Shown here: in pieces, positions 9,521 through 17,760 of the stretch
Numbering within the stretch: position 1 is the stretch's first letter
Layout of the letters: each line of letters opens with the position of its first letter
From: DATAOG01 sp963753685
GTDB lineage: Bacteria > Pseudomonadota > Alphaproteobacteria > Geminicoccales > Geminicoccaceae
Assembly: GCA_963753685.1 (NCBI GenBank)
Contig: CAVWDE010000001.1
Span: 79,940 to 143,939 of the forward strand
DNA length: 64,000 nucleotides
Reading direction: 5' to 3'
Notes under the pieces: model-generated
Told to the model about the DNA's origin: nothing
Databases searched by the model: none
The model's input: only the letters and a program-made list of their open reading frames with translations
Program-made: the position numbers and the translations under genes

Positions 9521-9832
9521 TCACTGCCTCCGCTGCTCCTCCCAAACCAGTGGTCCATTCCCCAGCATCTCCGCCAGGCTCAGCCCCTTCGGCTGCCGCC
9601 CGTCGAGGACCATCCCCACGATGTCCGGCGCGAATCAAGTGAGCGGCGAGAGCCGGCAGACGTAAGCATCCGTCACGCCCCCCTGTTCTGCAAGGTCGGT
9701 GGTCGACTTCGCCTGCCGGCTCTCGATCCGGCGCCACCAGCGGTGCGCTCGAACGAGGGCACGAACGAGGGTCTCGTCGACCGAGCGCACTGGGCAGGTG
9801 TCGTGGCCGCGCCGGCTGGCGCCGAGGCACAC
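9521..9832 (-). pseudogene. C-terminal remnant of a large serine recombinase
   Basis: Read from 9832 the frame gives TLVRALVRAHRWWRRIES, then TTDLAEQGGVTDAYVCRLSP-LT, a TGA stop, and in the same frame FAPDIVGMVLDGRQPKGLSL followed by AEMLGNGPLVWEEQRRQ and a stop at 9521. This is the C-terminal helix-turn-helix tail of phage- or island-type serine recombinases, in which the T-stop-F position is normally a sense codon. The catalytic N-terminal resolvase domain and most of the recombinase domain are absent upstream. It is therefore a truncated relic with an internal nonsense codon, and evidence of an old integrated element between the Liv operon and the lipoprotein genes. Confidence 0.7.
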
Positions 9833-10052
9833 ATAGTAACGATAGAGCCGGCCGCGCCGGCGCGTAGCGGCGGTCTACTCAGGCGCCGCTCAAGCAAGCC
9901 ATTGCGCTCGCCTGGATGGCGGGCTCGCCCTGGTCGCACACCTCTGCCTTACATGCGGCCGTCGCCAGCCCGCCGAACCGCCCCGTGGTTGGCCTGCTGG
10001 GCATGTCCGCTCGTCGAGGCTCTGCCGACCTTTGTCCTCTGGGGGCTCTTTC

Positions 10053-10139
10053 GACAGCGCTGATGTCGTGGGGTATTCCCGCCTCATGGGGGCGGACGAG
10101 GCCGGCACGCTCGCGACCTGCCTATCCAGAAGCCCATGA
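10053..10139 (+). pseudogene. N-terminal fragment of a class III adenylate cyclase
   Basis: Bases from 10053 read DSADVVGYSRLMGADEAGTL-ATCLSRSP and then a stop that overlaps the first WD40 fragment. 'ADVVGYSRLMGxDEAGTL' is the highly conserved beginning of the class III cyclase domain found in multi-domain proteobacterial signalling proteins (cyclase followed by TPR, TolB or WD40-type repeats). Only about 28 residues remain and no start codon or remaining cyclase core is seen. Its position directly before WD40 fragments on the same strand suggests that both come from one ancestral cyclase-repeat protein, with most of the middle deleted. Confidence 0.6.
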
Positions 10140-10521
10140 ACCCCTGGAGTGCGTTGTTTAGCCCGGATGGTCGAACAGTGGCGGTGACCGGTGCCGGCGG
10201 CGTTTTCACTTGACCAGCTACAGACTTTGAAGCAGAACCCGAGACGTTGCTGCCGGTCGGCATATGGACAACGGGGCTGGCCTATAGCCCCAACGGAAAC
10301 GAAGTCGCCGCGGCAAATTTTGGCCGCAACGTCTATTTGAAAGATCTCACTCGACCGAGCAACCCGCGTTTGAGTTACGCAGTGACAGCGAAGACGGTAC
10401 ATGGTCTGTCGATTTCAGCCCTGATGGTGCCAGACTAGCCTCGGGCGGCCGGGACGGAACTGTTCGAGCGGACCGGTTCGAGGGACGACCATCAGCAACG
10501 CCACGCCGGCCTGCGAGCTGA
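10136..10521 (+). pseudogene. WD40-repeat protein fragments in several frames
   Basis: Three WD40 blade signatures follow each other on the plus strand but in different frames. The first (10136-10213) reads NPWSALFSPDGRTVAVTGAG and ends in a stop; the second (about 10220-10365) reads PVGIWTTGLAYSPNGNEVAA followed by NFGRNVYLKDL; the third (10369-10521) reads SEDGTWSVDFSPDGARLASG followed by GRDGTVRAD. 'FSPDGxxxAxxxxDGTV' is typical of bacterial WD40 propellers. No single frame holds more than one blade, so this is a decayed fragment of a larger propeller protein. Together with the cyclase fragment just upstream and the recombinase tail on the other strand it makes the 9.5-10.5 kb stretch a gene graveyard. 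Confidence 0.7.
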
Positions 10522-10597
10522 GCTCGCATGCCTCATTGTCGTTGTCTCTTGTCCCTCCGAGGCTAGGGCGATCGCCTCGAGCCGCGCTCGGAGTTCA

Positions 10598-11005
10598 TCA
10601 TGCCGGTGGCGGCTGCGCGTTGCGTTCGCGCTGCCATTGTTCGAACAACCGCCGCTCTTCGATCTGGCGCTGGACCTCGTCGGCTTGCAGAGCCCGCTGC
10701 CGCTCGTAGTCGAGCTGGCGTTGCATGGCGGCATCCCGAGAGGCCTCGACCTCCTGCTGTCGGCGCTGCTCGGCCGGTCGATCGAGCAGCGCGTTGCCCG
10801 CGATGCCGCCGGCCGCGGCGCCGATGAGCATGCCGGTCGTGCTGTTGCCGAACAGCGCGCGGCCGACGCCGGCGCCGCCGGCAGCGCCGGCCACGGTGCC
10901 GACCCCGGCCGGGCCCGTCCCGCCCTGCTGACAGCCGGTGAGCGAGAGAGCGATGCTGCCGATCAGCACCGTGACCGCGACCCTGGCGCGGGCCGTGATC
11001 GTCAT
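10598..11005 (-). CDS. Glycine-zipper outer-membrane-type lipoprotein
   Basis: A 135-residue lipoprotein. Residues 1-24 are a signal peptide ending in the lipobox LTGC (Cys 25). Residues about 32-75 are a glycine-rich zipper (GVGTVAGAAGGAGVGRALFG, then MLIGAAAGGIAGNALLD) as in YMGG/17-kDa-antigen-like proteins, which insert into or span a membrane. The remaining C-terminal part is highly charged and Gln/Arg/Glu-rich (ERQRALQADEVQRQIEERRL) and probably a helical coiled-coil. Its ATG overlaps the stop of the upstream EF-hand gene (ATGA at 11002-11005), so the two are translationally coupled and likely act in the same envelope process. No enzymatic motif is present. Confidence 0.85.
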   Translation of the reverse strand: MTITARARVAVTVLIGSIALSLTGCQQGGTGPAGVGTVAGAAGGAGVGRALFGNSTTGMLIGAAAGGIAGNALLDRPAEQRRQQEVEASRDAAMQRQLDYERQRALQADEVQRQIEERRLFEQWQRERNAQPPPA

Positions 11006-11472
11006 CGGACTCCCTCCTCGGCCTTGACCTCGTTCACCATCTCGTCAAAGGACAGCCGGTCATCGTGATCCTTGTCGCCGGCCTCGAGGCCCTCGAGCTT
11101 GTTGGTCATGACTTCGCTGAACGTCAGAACGCCGTCGCCATTGCGATCGACCCGCTTGAACCACGCCGGGTCGTGCGGCCCGAGCTCCTGCGGCGTCAGC
11201 GTCCCGCTGCGGTCCTTGTCGAGCGAGCTGAACCCGACGGCGGCATCCCGCGCCAGCTCGGCCTCGCTGACGTAGCCATCGCCGTTGGTATCGGCGGCGT
11301 CGAACGCCAGGCGGTCGTCGATGTTGGGCGGGATGGCAGGATCGTCCTGGGCCGCGGCCGGAGCGATCGCGCCGAGGATGATCGCGATCGAGATCCACGC
11401 TGACGGCAACAAGGAGAGTGGGGTGGTCGCGCGCCTACTCCTTGACCCCTGGTCAGGCAACCTGGACACCAC
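11002..11472 (-). CDS. Exported EF-hand calcium-binding protein with four EF loops
   Basis: The GTG at 11472 is chosen because it follows an excellent ribosome binding site (GGGAGGGAGAAAGG), giving 156 residues; the same frame is open further upstream but without a comparable site. Residues about 18-42 form a signal peptide or anchor (LLPSAWISIAIILGAIAPAA followed by AQ). Four consecutive 12-residue EF-hand loops follow: DTNGDGYVSEAE (61-72), DKDRSGTLTPQE (85-96), DRNGDGVLTFSE (109-120) and DKDHDDRLSFDE (133-144). The fourth has Asp-Asp instead of the central Gly and may bind weakly. The protein should bind Ca2+ in the periplasm. It shares an ATGA overlap with the glycine-zipper lipoprotein gene downstream. 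Confidence 0.87.
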   Translation of the reverse strand: MVSRLPDQGSRSRRATTPLSLLPSAWISIAIILGAIAPAAAQDDPAIPPNIDDRLAFDAADTNGDGYVSEAELARDAAVGFSSLDKDRSGTLTPQELGPHDPAWFKRVDRNGDGVLTFSEVMTNKLEGLEAGDKDHDDRLSFDEMVNEVKAEEGVR

Positions 11473-11672
11473 CCTTTCTCCCTCCCTTGACGCCAAGTCA
11501 CGGCCCTTGCGCCGATTGTGGACTTCTCGACGGCCGAGGCAAGTTAAGATTGCTCGGAAATGACGCTCCGATCGGTGTCGTTTTGAGCCCTGGGAGGGAT
11601 GGTTGTGGTGAAGGGAACCGCGCGGCGCTCCGCTCACCGCGCGGAGCGCCTGCTCGGCAGGTAGAGGCGCGG

Positions 11673-12221
11673 CTACCGCTTCAGCCGCGCCAGGTGTTCC
11701 TTGCGGAATTTTGCGACTTTGGGCGCGATCACGATCTGGCAGTAGCGCTGGCGCGGGTTCTGCTCGAAGTAGTCCTGGTGGTAGTCCTCGCCCGGATAGA
11801 ATGTCTCGAGCGGCACGACCTCGGTGACGATCGGCGCGTTCCAGATTTTTTGCTCACCGACCTCGGCGATGGCGCGCCGGGCTTCGGCTTCCTGCTCCGG
11901 GCTGTGATAGAGGATGATCGAGCGGTATTGCGGGCCGATGTCGGCGCCCTGGCGGTCTTTGGTGGTCGGGTCGTGGATCGTGAAGAACACGTCCAGGAGG
12001 TCGCGGAATGACACGACCTTCGGGTCGTAGGTAATCTGCACGACCTCGGCATGGCCGGTGCGGCCGCCGCAGACCTGCTCGTAGGTCGGATTCTCCACGA
12101 CGCCGCCGGCGTAGCCCGAGACCACGCGCTCGACGCCTTTGAGGTCCTTGTAGACCGCCTCCAGGCACCAGAAGCAGCCGCCACCGAGCGTCGCCAGCTC
12201 CTGCTCACCTTGGCCGCTCAT
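11673..12221 (-). CDS. msrA: Peptide methionine sulfoxide reductase A (GCFWC type)
   Basis: A 182-residue cytoplasmic enzyme that reduces methionine-S-sulfoxide in proteins and free form. The catalytic motif GGGCFWCLEAVY is at residues ~13-24, followed by GYAGGVVENPTYEQVCGGRT-GHAEVV, HDPTTKDRQGADIGPQYRS and the C-terminal FYPGEDYHQDYFEQNP. The Cys-x-x-Cys form of the motif and a later Cys (RQRYCQIV) provide candidate resolving residues. The start at 12221 is preferred over ATGs at 12227 and 12236 because GGGGGAG sits six bases upstream. A second, more divergent MsrA is encoded near 44 kb. The gene is divergent from the ClC transporter gene that begins at 12380. Confidence 0.95.
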   Translation of the reverse strand: MSGQGEQELATLGGGCFWCLEAVYKDLKGVERVVSGYAGGVVENPTYEQVCGGRTGHAEVVQITYDPKVVSFRDLLDVFFTIHDPTTKDRQGADIGPQYRSIILYHSPEQEAEARRAIAEVGEQKIWNAPIVTEVVPLETFYPGEDYHQDYFEQNPRQRYCQIVIAPKVAKFRKEHLARLKR

Positions 12222-12379
12222 GGCCATCTCCCCCATTCTATCTCGCGGTTTGATTCGGTCGCGCCCCTTGTGGGCTTTTCGTGCCGGGGCTCCATGACTA
12301 TGGTGCGGCGCCTGGCGAGCGCAAGGGGCGAGGGCCCTCCGAAGGCCGAGTGTCCGCCGCTCGCCGATCCAGCCCGGCG

Positions 12380-14209
12380 ATGGACGACATGCAAGCAACC
12401 GAACGGCAATCCGGCGTACGCGATGTCCCGCAGACCAGCGCCGCGGAGGTGGTCCCGATCGGGCTGACCACGCTCTGCCTGCTGGCGGTCCTGGTGGGCG
12501 TCATCACCGGCTTCGGCGCGGTCGGCTTTCGGGCGCTGATCGGGCTCATTCACAACCTCTTTTTCCTGGGCCACCTGGCCTTCACCTACGATGCCAACCT
12601 GTTCACGCCCATGAGCCCCTGGGGGCCGCTCGTGATCCTGGTGCCGGTGATCGGCGGGCTTGGCGTCACCTTCCTGGTCACCACCTTCGCGCCCGAGGCG
12701 CGCGGCCACGGCGTGCCCGAGGTGATGAACGCGGTCTACTACCAGGAAGGCGTGATCCGGCCAGTGGTGGCGGCGGTCAAGTCGCTGGCCTCAGCACTCT
12801 CGATCGGCAGTGGTGCTGCGGTCGGGCGCGAGGGCCCGATCATCCAGATCGGCGCCTCGTTCGGCTCGACCGTGGGCCAGGTCATCTCGATGGCCGCCTG
12901 GCAGCGGATCACCCTGGTCGCGGCCGGGGCGGGCGCCGGCATCGCCGCGACCTTCAACACCCCGATCGGCGGCGTGATGTTCGCGATCGAGCTGATGATG
13001 CCGGAGATCAGCGGTCGGACCTTCCTGCCGGTGGCGCTGGCGACGGGGACAGCGACCTTCGTCGGCCGGCTGTTCCTGGGGGTGCTGCCGGCGTTCGAGA
13101 TCCCGCAGCTGCCGACGCTCGCCAACGAGGCGGTCTCGGCGCCGGCCCTGCTCGCCTACGCCGTCCTGGGGGCGCTCACCGGCGTTGCGGCGGCAGGCTT
13201 CACCCAGGGGCTGCACCACGCCGAGGGGTTGTTCGACAAGATCAAGAACTCCTATCTGCGCCACACACTCGGCATGCTCGCGGTCGGCGTCATGATCTTC
13301 GTCCTGATGCGCACCGCCGGCCACTACTACGTCGAGGGCGTCGGCTACGCGACCATCCAGGCGGTGCTGCTCGGCGGCCTAGGCAGCTTTGCCTTCCTGT
13401 TCCTGCTGTTCGTCTGCAAGCTGGCGGCGACCCTGCTCAGCCTCGGCTCGGGCGCCTCGGGCGGGATCTTCTCGCCGTCCCTGTTCATGGGAGCGACGCT
13501 CGGCGGCAGCCTCGGCGCGCTCGCCGGCGCCATTTACCCCTCGCCCGACATCAGCGTCGCGAGCTTTGCCATGGTCGGCATGGCGGCCATGGTCGGCGGC
13601 GGCACCGGCGCCGCGATGACCGCGGTCACCATGATCTTCGAGATGACCCGCGACTACGCGATCGTGATGCCGATGATCGTCGCGGTGGCGCTCAGCATCG
13701 GCGTGCGGCGCGTGCTCTCGCGCGAGAACATCTATACGATCAAGCTCCTCAGCCGCGGGCGCTCGATCCCGAAGGTGCTGCACGCCAACATGTTCCTGGT
13801 CCGCCACGCCAACGAGGTGATGGACCGCGACGTCCTGGTGCTGCCGGCCGAGATGAGCTTCGACGAGTTCCTGCGCCGGCCCGAGGACGGCGGCAAGCTG
13901 CGCCACGTCGTGGTCACCCACGGGCCGCGGATCGTCGGCGTCCAGCGGGTCAACACCGGGCTGCGCCGTGGGCTCGAGAGCGCCTACACCGGGATCACGC
14001 TCGGCGACGTCGCGCGCCCCGACTTCACGATCGCGCGCGAGGACGACGTGGTGTTCGACGTGATCCGGCGCATGTGGCGTCGCGGCGGCGCCATGGCGGT
14101 CGTGGTCAAGGGCGGGCGCGTGCCGCGACCCGATGACGTGGTCGGGGTGATCACCAAGGAGCACATCGCCGATTCGGTCGCGGAAAGCATCCGCCCCTAT
14201 TGGACCTGA
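12380..14209 (+). CDS. ClC-family chloride channel/antiporter with C-terminal CBS pair
   Basis: A 609-residue membrane protein. The conserved ClC signatures are all visible: GHGVPEVMNAVY, GSGAAVGREGPIIQIGASFG (gating Glu in GREGP), and GSGASGGIFSPSLFMGATLG near the ion-binding core. AGIAATFNTPIGGVMFAIEL carries the Glu that corresponds to the internal proton-path glutamate of bacterial exchangers, so H+/Cl- exchange rather than a pure channel is plausible. After the last helix, about 120 residues (from NEVMDRDVLVLPAEM to VVGVITKEHIADSV) form two CBS motifs, likely nucleotide-binding regulatory domains. ATG 12380 or the in-frame ATG at 12389 may be used; neither has a strong ribosome binding site. 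A paralogue is encoded tail to tail immediately downstream. Confidence 0.93.
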   Translation: MDDMQATERQSGVRDVPQTSAAEVVPIGLTTLCLLAVLVGVITGFGAVGFRALIGLIHNLFFLGHLAFTYDANLFTPMSPWGPLVILVPVIGGLGVTFLVTTFAPEARGHGVPEVMNAVYYQEGVIRPVVAAVKSLASALSIGSGAAVGREGPIIQIGASFGSTVGQVISMAAWQRITLVAAGAGAGIAATFNTPIGGVMFAIELMMPEISGRTFLPVALATGTATFVGRLFLGVLPAFEIPQLPTLANEAVSAPALLAYAVLGALTGVAAAGFTQGLHHAEGLFDKIKNSYLRHTLGMLAVGVMIFVLMRTAGHYYVEGVGYATIQAVLLGGLGSFAFLFLLFVCKLAATLLSLGSGASGGIFSPSLFMGATLGGSLGALAGAIYPSPDISVASFAMVGMAAMVGGGTGAAMTAVTMIFEMTRDYAIVMPMIVAVALSIGVRRVLSRENIYTIKLLSRGRSIPKVLHANMFLVRHANEVMDRDVLVLPAEMSFDEFLRRPEDGGKLRHVVVTHGPRIVGVQRVNTGLRRGLESAYTGITLGDVARPDFTIAREDDVVFDVIRRMWRRGGAMAVVVKGGRVPRPDDVVGVITKEHIADSVAESIRPYWT

Positions 14210-14212
14210 CGA

Positions 14213-14237
14213 CCGCCGGCGTCGCTCCGGCCGGCGG
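14213..14237. terminator. GC hairpin between the two convergent ClC genes
   Basis: CCGCCGGC at 14213-14220 pairs with GCCGGCGG at 14230-14237 around a nine-base loop, directly after the stop of the plus-strand ClC gene. No T-run follows, so it would be a weak or Rho-assisted terminator at best. The position between two convergent genes is what makes it plausible. Confidence 0.3.
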
Positions 14238-14313
14238 CCCGCGGCCGCGAGCAGCGCGCGATTTTGGGCGAGGACCGAGCCGGCACGACGGGCCTCGCCG
14301 ATCACACGGGGCA

Positions 14314-16059
14314 CTACAAGAGGTCTTCCTCGGCTTCGATCAGGCCGGCGAGCGCGGCGGGGGTGACGATGCCGACGATATCGTCTGCCCGCCGCGAACC
14401 GGGGCGGCGCGATGCCAGGATGAGCTCGGCCTCCGCGACCCACATCGCGCGGAGCGCCGCCAGCAGGTTCTCCTGCTGGTCCACCACCACGTAGCCGGAG
14501 GGGCGAGCGGCGTTCCGGGCAGCGGAGTTGCCGCCCTGCGCCGCGGGCTGCCGCGTCACCCCGGAGATCACCCCGTGCGCGGCGTGAACGACGGTCGAAG
14601 CGCCGGCAGGAGGTTCGCCGCCGGCGGCAACCACGGCGAAATTGGGGTCCATCAGGTCCCGGACCCGTTTGCTGTTCAGCACTGCCGCCTGAAGCCCTTC
14701 CGGCACCGAGTGGCCGCGGGCGAGCAGCTTCATCGTGTAGATGCTCTCGTCCATGATCAGCTTGCGGACCGCGTAGGCCATGGAGCCGGCGATGACCAGG
14801 GGGAGGACGACGGAATTGTCCTGGGTCATCTCGGTGATCATGATGATGCCGGTGAGGACGGCGCCGGTGGTCCCGCCGATCATCGCCGCCATGCCGGCGA
14901 TGGCGAAGGTTGCAATTTCGACGTTGAGGCCGGGCATCAACCACTGGCACAGCCAGCCGAACGCCGCGCCAGCGGCCGCGCCCATGAACAGTGCCGGTGA
15001 GAAGACGCCGCCCGATGCCCCCGAGCCCAGCGACAGGCAGGTGGCCAGGAGCTTGAGAGCCACCAGCAGGAGAAGGAACCAGGGCGCGCTCAGCGAGCCC
15101 TCGAGGAGGTCCATGATGGTCGCGTAGCCGACGCCCTGGACGTAGTAGTGACCGGCGTGGCGGAGCAGGAGGAGCATCATGACGCCGACGCAGAGCATGC
15201 CCAGCATGTGCCGCGTGTAATAGTTGCCGGGGATGGCGTCGAAGAGGTCCTCCATCCCGTAGAGCCCGCGGATGAACGCGACCGACAGCAGCCCCATCAG
15301 GCCGCCCAGCACGAAGAACGCCACCAGTCCCCAAGGCTGCGTGAGATAGAAGTCTGGCGTCTCCAGAGCCGGGATGTGGAAGGAGGGGTAGGTGCCGAGG
15401 AGCAGGCGACTGATATGGGTCGCGAAGGCTGTGGCCGTAGCCACGACCACGAGATTGCGGGCGTTGACGGAGACCAGCAGCAGCTCGATGGCGAACACAA
15501 TGCCGCCCAGCGGAGCGTTGAAGGTGGCGGCGATGCCGGCGCCGGCACCGGCGGCGATCAGCACGATCCTGTCCCGGGTGCGCATCGGGATGATCTCGCC
15601 GAGCGTCGAGCCGAACGCCGAGCCGATCTGAACGATCGGTCCCTCGCGTCCCACCGAGCCGCCGCTGCCGATCGAGATCGCCGAGGCCAGCGACTTGACG
15701 ACCGCGACCCGCGCCCGGATCCGTCCCTGGTGGTAGTGGATGGCGTCCATCACCTCCGGGACGCCGTGCCCTTTGGCCTCGGGGGCGAAATTCTTGACCA
15801 GCCACGCGACCGCGAGCGCGCCCGCGACCGGGACCAGCGCCACGCCCACGCCCCAGGGGCCGGGCGGCGTGTGCGCGTTGGCGTCATAGGCAAACGAGAA
15901 GTCGCCAAGGAACAGCACGTTGTGGACCAGCCCGATCAGCATGCGAAAACCCCAGGCGCCGACCCCGGCGATGGCGCCGGTGGCGATTGCTAGGACCATC
16001 ATGAACAGGAGGCTGCGCTCCGGCGCCTGCGCGCGCACGGCCTGATCGAGGGTGTCCAT
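14314..16059 (-). CDS. Second ClC-family chloride channel/antiporter with C-terminal regulatory domain
   Basis: A 581-residue paralogue of the neighbouring ClC protein with the same motif order: GHGVPEVMDAIHY, GSGGSVGREGPIVQIGSAFG, AGIAATFNAPLGGIVFAIEL and GSGASGGVFSPALFMGA. The gating Glu (GREGP) and the internal Glu (FAIEL) are both kept. The cytoplasmic tail after about residue 430 is a CBS-like pair (RVRDLMDPNFAVVAAGGEPP ... ADDIVGIVTPAALAGLIEAE), but with a low-complexity Ala/Gly-rich insertion, so it has diverged more than the other copy. The start ATG 16059 (MDTLDQAVRAQAPERSLL) fits the family; the frame is open upstream without similarity. It converges with the first ClC gene with only about 100 bp between them, indicating an old inverted duplication or independent acquisition. 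Confidence 0.92.
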   Translation of the reverse strand: MDTLDQAVRAQAPERSLLFMMVLAIATGAIAGVGAWGFRMLIGLVHNVLFLGDFSFAYDANAHTPPGPWGVGVALVPVAGALAVAWLVKNFAPEAKGHGVPEVMDAIHYHQGRIRARVAVVKSLASAISIGSGGSVGREGPIVQIGSAFGSTLGEIIPMRTRDRIVLIAAGAGAGIAATFNAPLGGIVFAIELLLVSVNARNLVVVATATAFATHISRLLLGTYPSFHIPALETPDFYLTQPWGLVAFFVLGGLMGLLSVAFIRGLYGMEDLFDAIPGNYYTRHMLGMLCVGVMMLLLLRHAGHYYVQGVGYATIMDLLEGSLSAPWFLLLLVALKLLATCLSLGSGASGGVFSPALFMGAAAGAAFGWLCQWLMPGLNVEIATFAIAGMAAMIGGTTGAVLTGIIMITEMTQDNSVVLPLVIAGSMAYAVRKLIMDESIYTMKLLARGHSVPEGLQAAVLNSKRVRDLMDPNFAVVAAGGEPPAGASTVVHAAHGVISGVTRQPAAQGGNSAARNAARPSGYVVVDQQENLLAALRAMWVAEAELILASRRPGSRRADDIVGIVTPAALAGLIEAEEDLL

Positions 16060-16470
16060 CCGATGCCTCTGCTTTGGCGTTTGCCGTCTGCTGCCAAGAG
16101 CGGGCATAGCCGATCGGGCGGGCGCCGGAAACCGGCTTGGCTCGGCTAGCCAGCCTTTCCGACGGCGCCCGTCTGGTCGGCAGGATCGAGCAGATCGCAG
16201 CCCGCATTCCGCGGGCCGCCATCGGCATCCGGCCAACCGTGACCGCGTCGCCGCGCGCGGCCTCGGCGAGCCTTGGCGCCTGCGTCGCCCCGAACGCGGC
16301 GAGCGCTGAGCTCTGATCGGCTCGAGTTGATGCCTCCATGGTTGCTCAAACTCTACGATTCACTACCTTAGCGTTGGTCGCGGACCTTGCCCGGCGGCCT
16401 GCTGCGCCGTACCTCCAAGGCCGGACATGTCGACCACGGCGGTGCGCCGTCGCGACCAGGAGAAATCACC
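16060..16470. other. Divergent intergenic region between ClC and PLP-enzyme genes
   Basis: About 410 bp separate the divergent starts. I see no convincing gene; open frames here are high-GC shadows without motifs. The only clear signal is the ribosome binding site AGGAG about 12 bases before the PLP-enzyme ATG at 16471. Promoters for both genes should lie here, and a slightly A/T-richer patch near 16338-16375 (ttgctcaaactctacgattc and beyond) is the best place to look for the plus-strand promoter. I find no SAM or other riboswitch core that I can support. Confidence 0.35.
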
Positions 16471-17760
16471 ATGGCCAAGCCGCAGAAGCCTTACCGCCAC
16501 CGGACCATCGGCAACCACGCGCTGCATCCCGAGACGCTCATGATGAGCTACGGCTACGACCCGAAGCTCTCGGAGGGCTCGGTCAAATGCCCGGTGTTCC
16601 AGACCTCGACCTTCGTGTTCGAGCGCGCCGCGGCTGGCAAGGCGTTCTTCGAGGTCGCCTACGGCCTGCGCGACCAGCGGCCGGCCGAGGAGCCTGGGCT
16701 CATCTATTCGCGGCTCAACAACCCGGACCTGGAAATTCTCGAGGACCGGCTGGGCTTGTGGGACGGGGCGGAATCGAGCCTGGTGTTCTCGAGCGGCATG
16801 GCGGCCATCTCGACCACGCTCTGGACCTTCCTGCGCCCGGGCGACGTGATCGTGCACAGCGGGCCCTTGTACGGCGGCACCGAGTTCCTGCTCCAGAACA
16901 TCCTGCCCCAGTTCGGCATCAAGCCGGAGGAGTTCGGCGCCGGCGGCGCCGGCCGGTCGCTCGAGCAGGCGGTCAAGGCGGCCCAGCAGTCGGGCCCGAT
17001 CGGCGCGATCCTGCTCGAGACCCCGGCCAACCCGACCAACGCCCTGGTCGACATCGCCCACTGCGCCGAGATCGCCAAGCGCCTGCCCGGCAAGCCCGGC
17101 GGGCGGCCGCCGGTGATCGTCGACAACACCTTCCTGGGGCCGCTCTGGCAGCAGCCGCTGGCCCAGGGCGCCGACCTCGTGGTCTATTCCTTGACCAAAT
17201 ACGTCGGCGGCCACAGCGACGTGATCGCCGGCGCCTGCCTCGGCGCCGAGACGCGCCTGGCACCGGTGCGCGGCATGCGCACCATCCTCGGCACCATGTC
17301 CGACCCGCACACCGGCTGGCTCCTGATGCGCAGCCTCGAGACGCTGAAACTGCGCATGACCGGCGCCATGAAGACCGCCCGCCACGTCGCCGAGTTCCTG
17401 AACGACCACCCCAAGATCAAGCAGGTACACTACCTGGGTTTCCTCGCCGAGGACCACCCCGACTTCGAGCTCTACCGGCGCCAGTGCAAGGCCCCGGGCT
17501 CGACCTTCGCCTTCGAGGTCCACGGCGGCGAGCCCGAGGCCTTCCGCCTGCTCGACGCGCTCAAGCTGGTCCGCCTCGCGGTCAGTCTGGGCGGCACCGA
17601 GAGCCTGGCCGAGCACCCCGCCAGCATGACCCACTCCGACATCCCGCCCGAGCGCCAGGCCGAGCTCGGCATCACGCCCGCCATGGTCCGCCTCTCGGTC
17701 GGCGTCGAGCACCCCGAAGACCTGATCGCCGACCTCGCCCAGGCCCTCGATGCTGTCTGA
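16471..17760 (+). CDS. Cys/Met-metabolism PLP enzyme (cystathionine gamma-synthase / methionine gamma-lyase family)
   Basis: A 429-residue fold-type I PLP enzyme. It has SRLNNPDLEILEDRLGLWDG, SSGMAAISTTLWTFLRPGD, LLETPANPTN (cofactor-binding turn), DNTFLGPLWQQPLAQGADLV and SLTKYVGGHSD, where the Lys forms the Schiff base with PLP. The C-terminal RLAVSLGGTESLAEHPASMT holds the substrate-carboxylate Arg-side loop. The family includes cystathionine gamma-synthase, O-acetylhomoserine sulfhydrylase and methionine gamma-lyase, which cannot be told apart safely by motif. The N-terminal extension before the first conserved block (AKPQKPYRHRTIGNHALHPE) is typical of an alphaproteobacterial subgroup. 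An AGGAG site 12 bases upstream supports ATG 16471. It appears to be a single-gene unit. Confidence 0.92.
   Translation: MAKPQKPYRHRTIGNHALHPETLMMSYGYDPKLSEGSVKCPVFQTSTFVFERAAAGKAFFEVAYGLRDQRPAEEPGLIYSRLNNPDLEILEDRLGLWDGAESSLVFSSGMAAISTTLWTFLRPGDVIVHSGPLYGGTEFLLQNILPQFGIKPEEFGAGGAGRSLEQAVKAAQQSGPIGAILLETPANPTNALVDIAHCAEIAKRLPGKPGGRPPVIVDNTFLGPLWQQPLAQGADLVVYSLTKYVGGHSDVIAGACLGAETRLAPVRGMRTILGTMSDPHTGWLLMRSLETLKLRMTGAMKTARHVAEFLNDHPKIKQVHYLGFLAEDHPDFELYRRQCKAPGSTFAFEVHGGEPEAFRLLDALKLVRLAVSLGGTESLAEHPASMTHSDIPPERQAELGITPAMVRLSVGVEHPEDLIADLAQALDAV

Noticed and set aside
13379..15805. Minus-strand frame of about 800 codons across both ClC genes
   Set aside because: Only fragments of it match the second ClC in another frame; the sequence is Arg/Gly/Ala shadow and crosses the intergenic gap.
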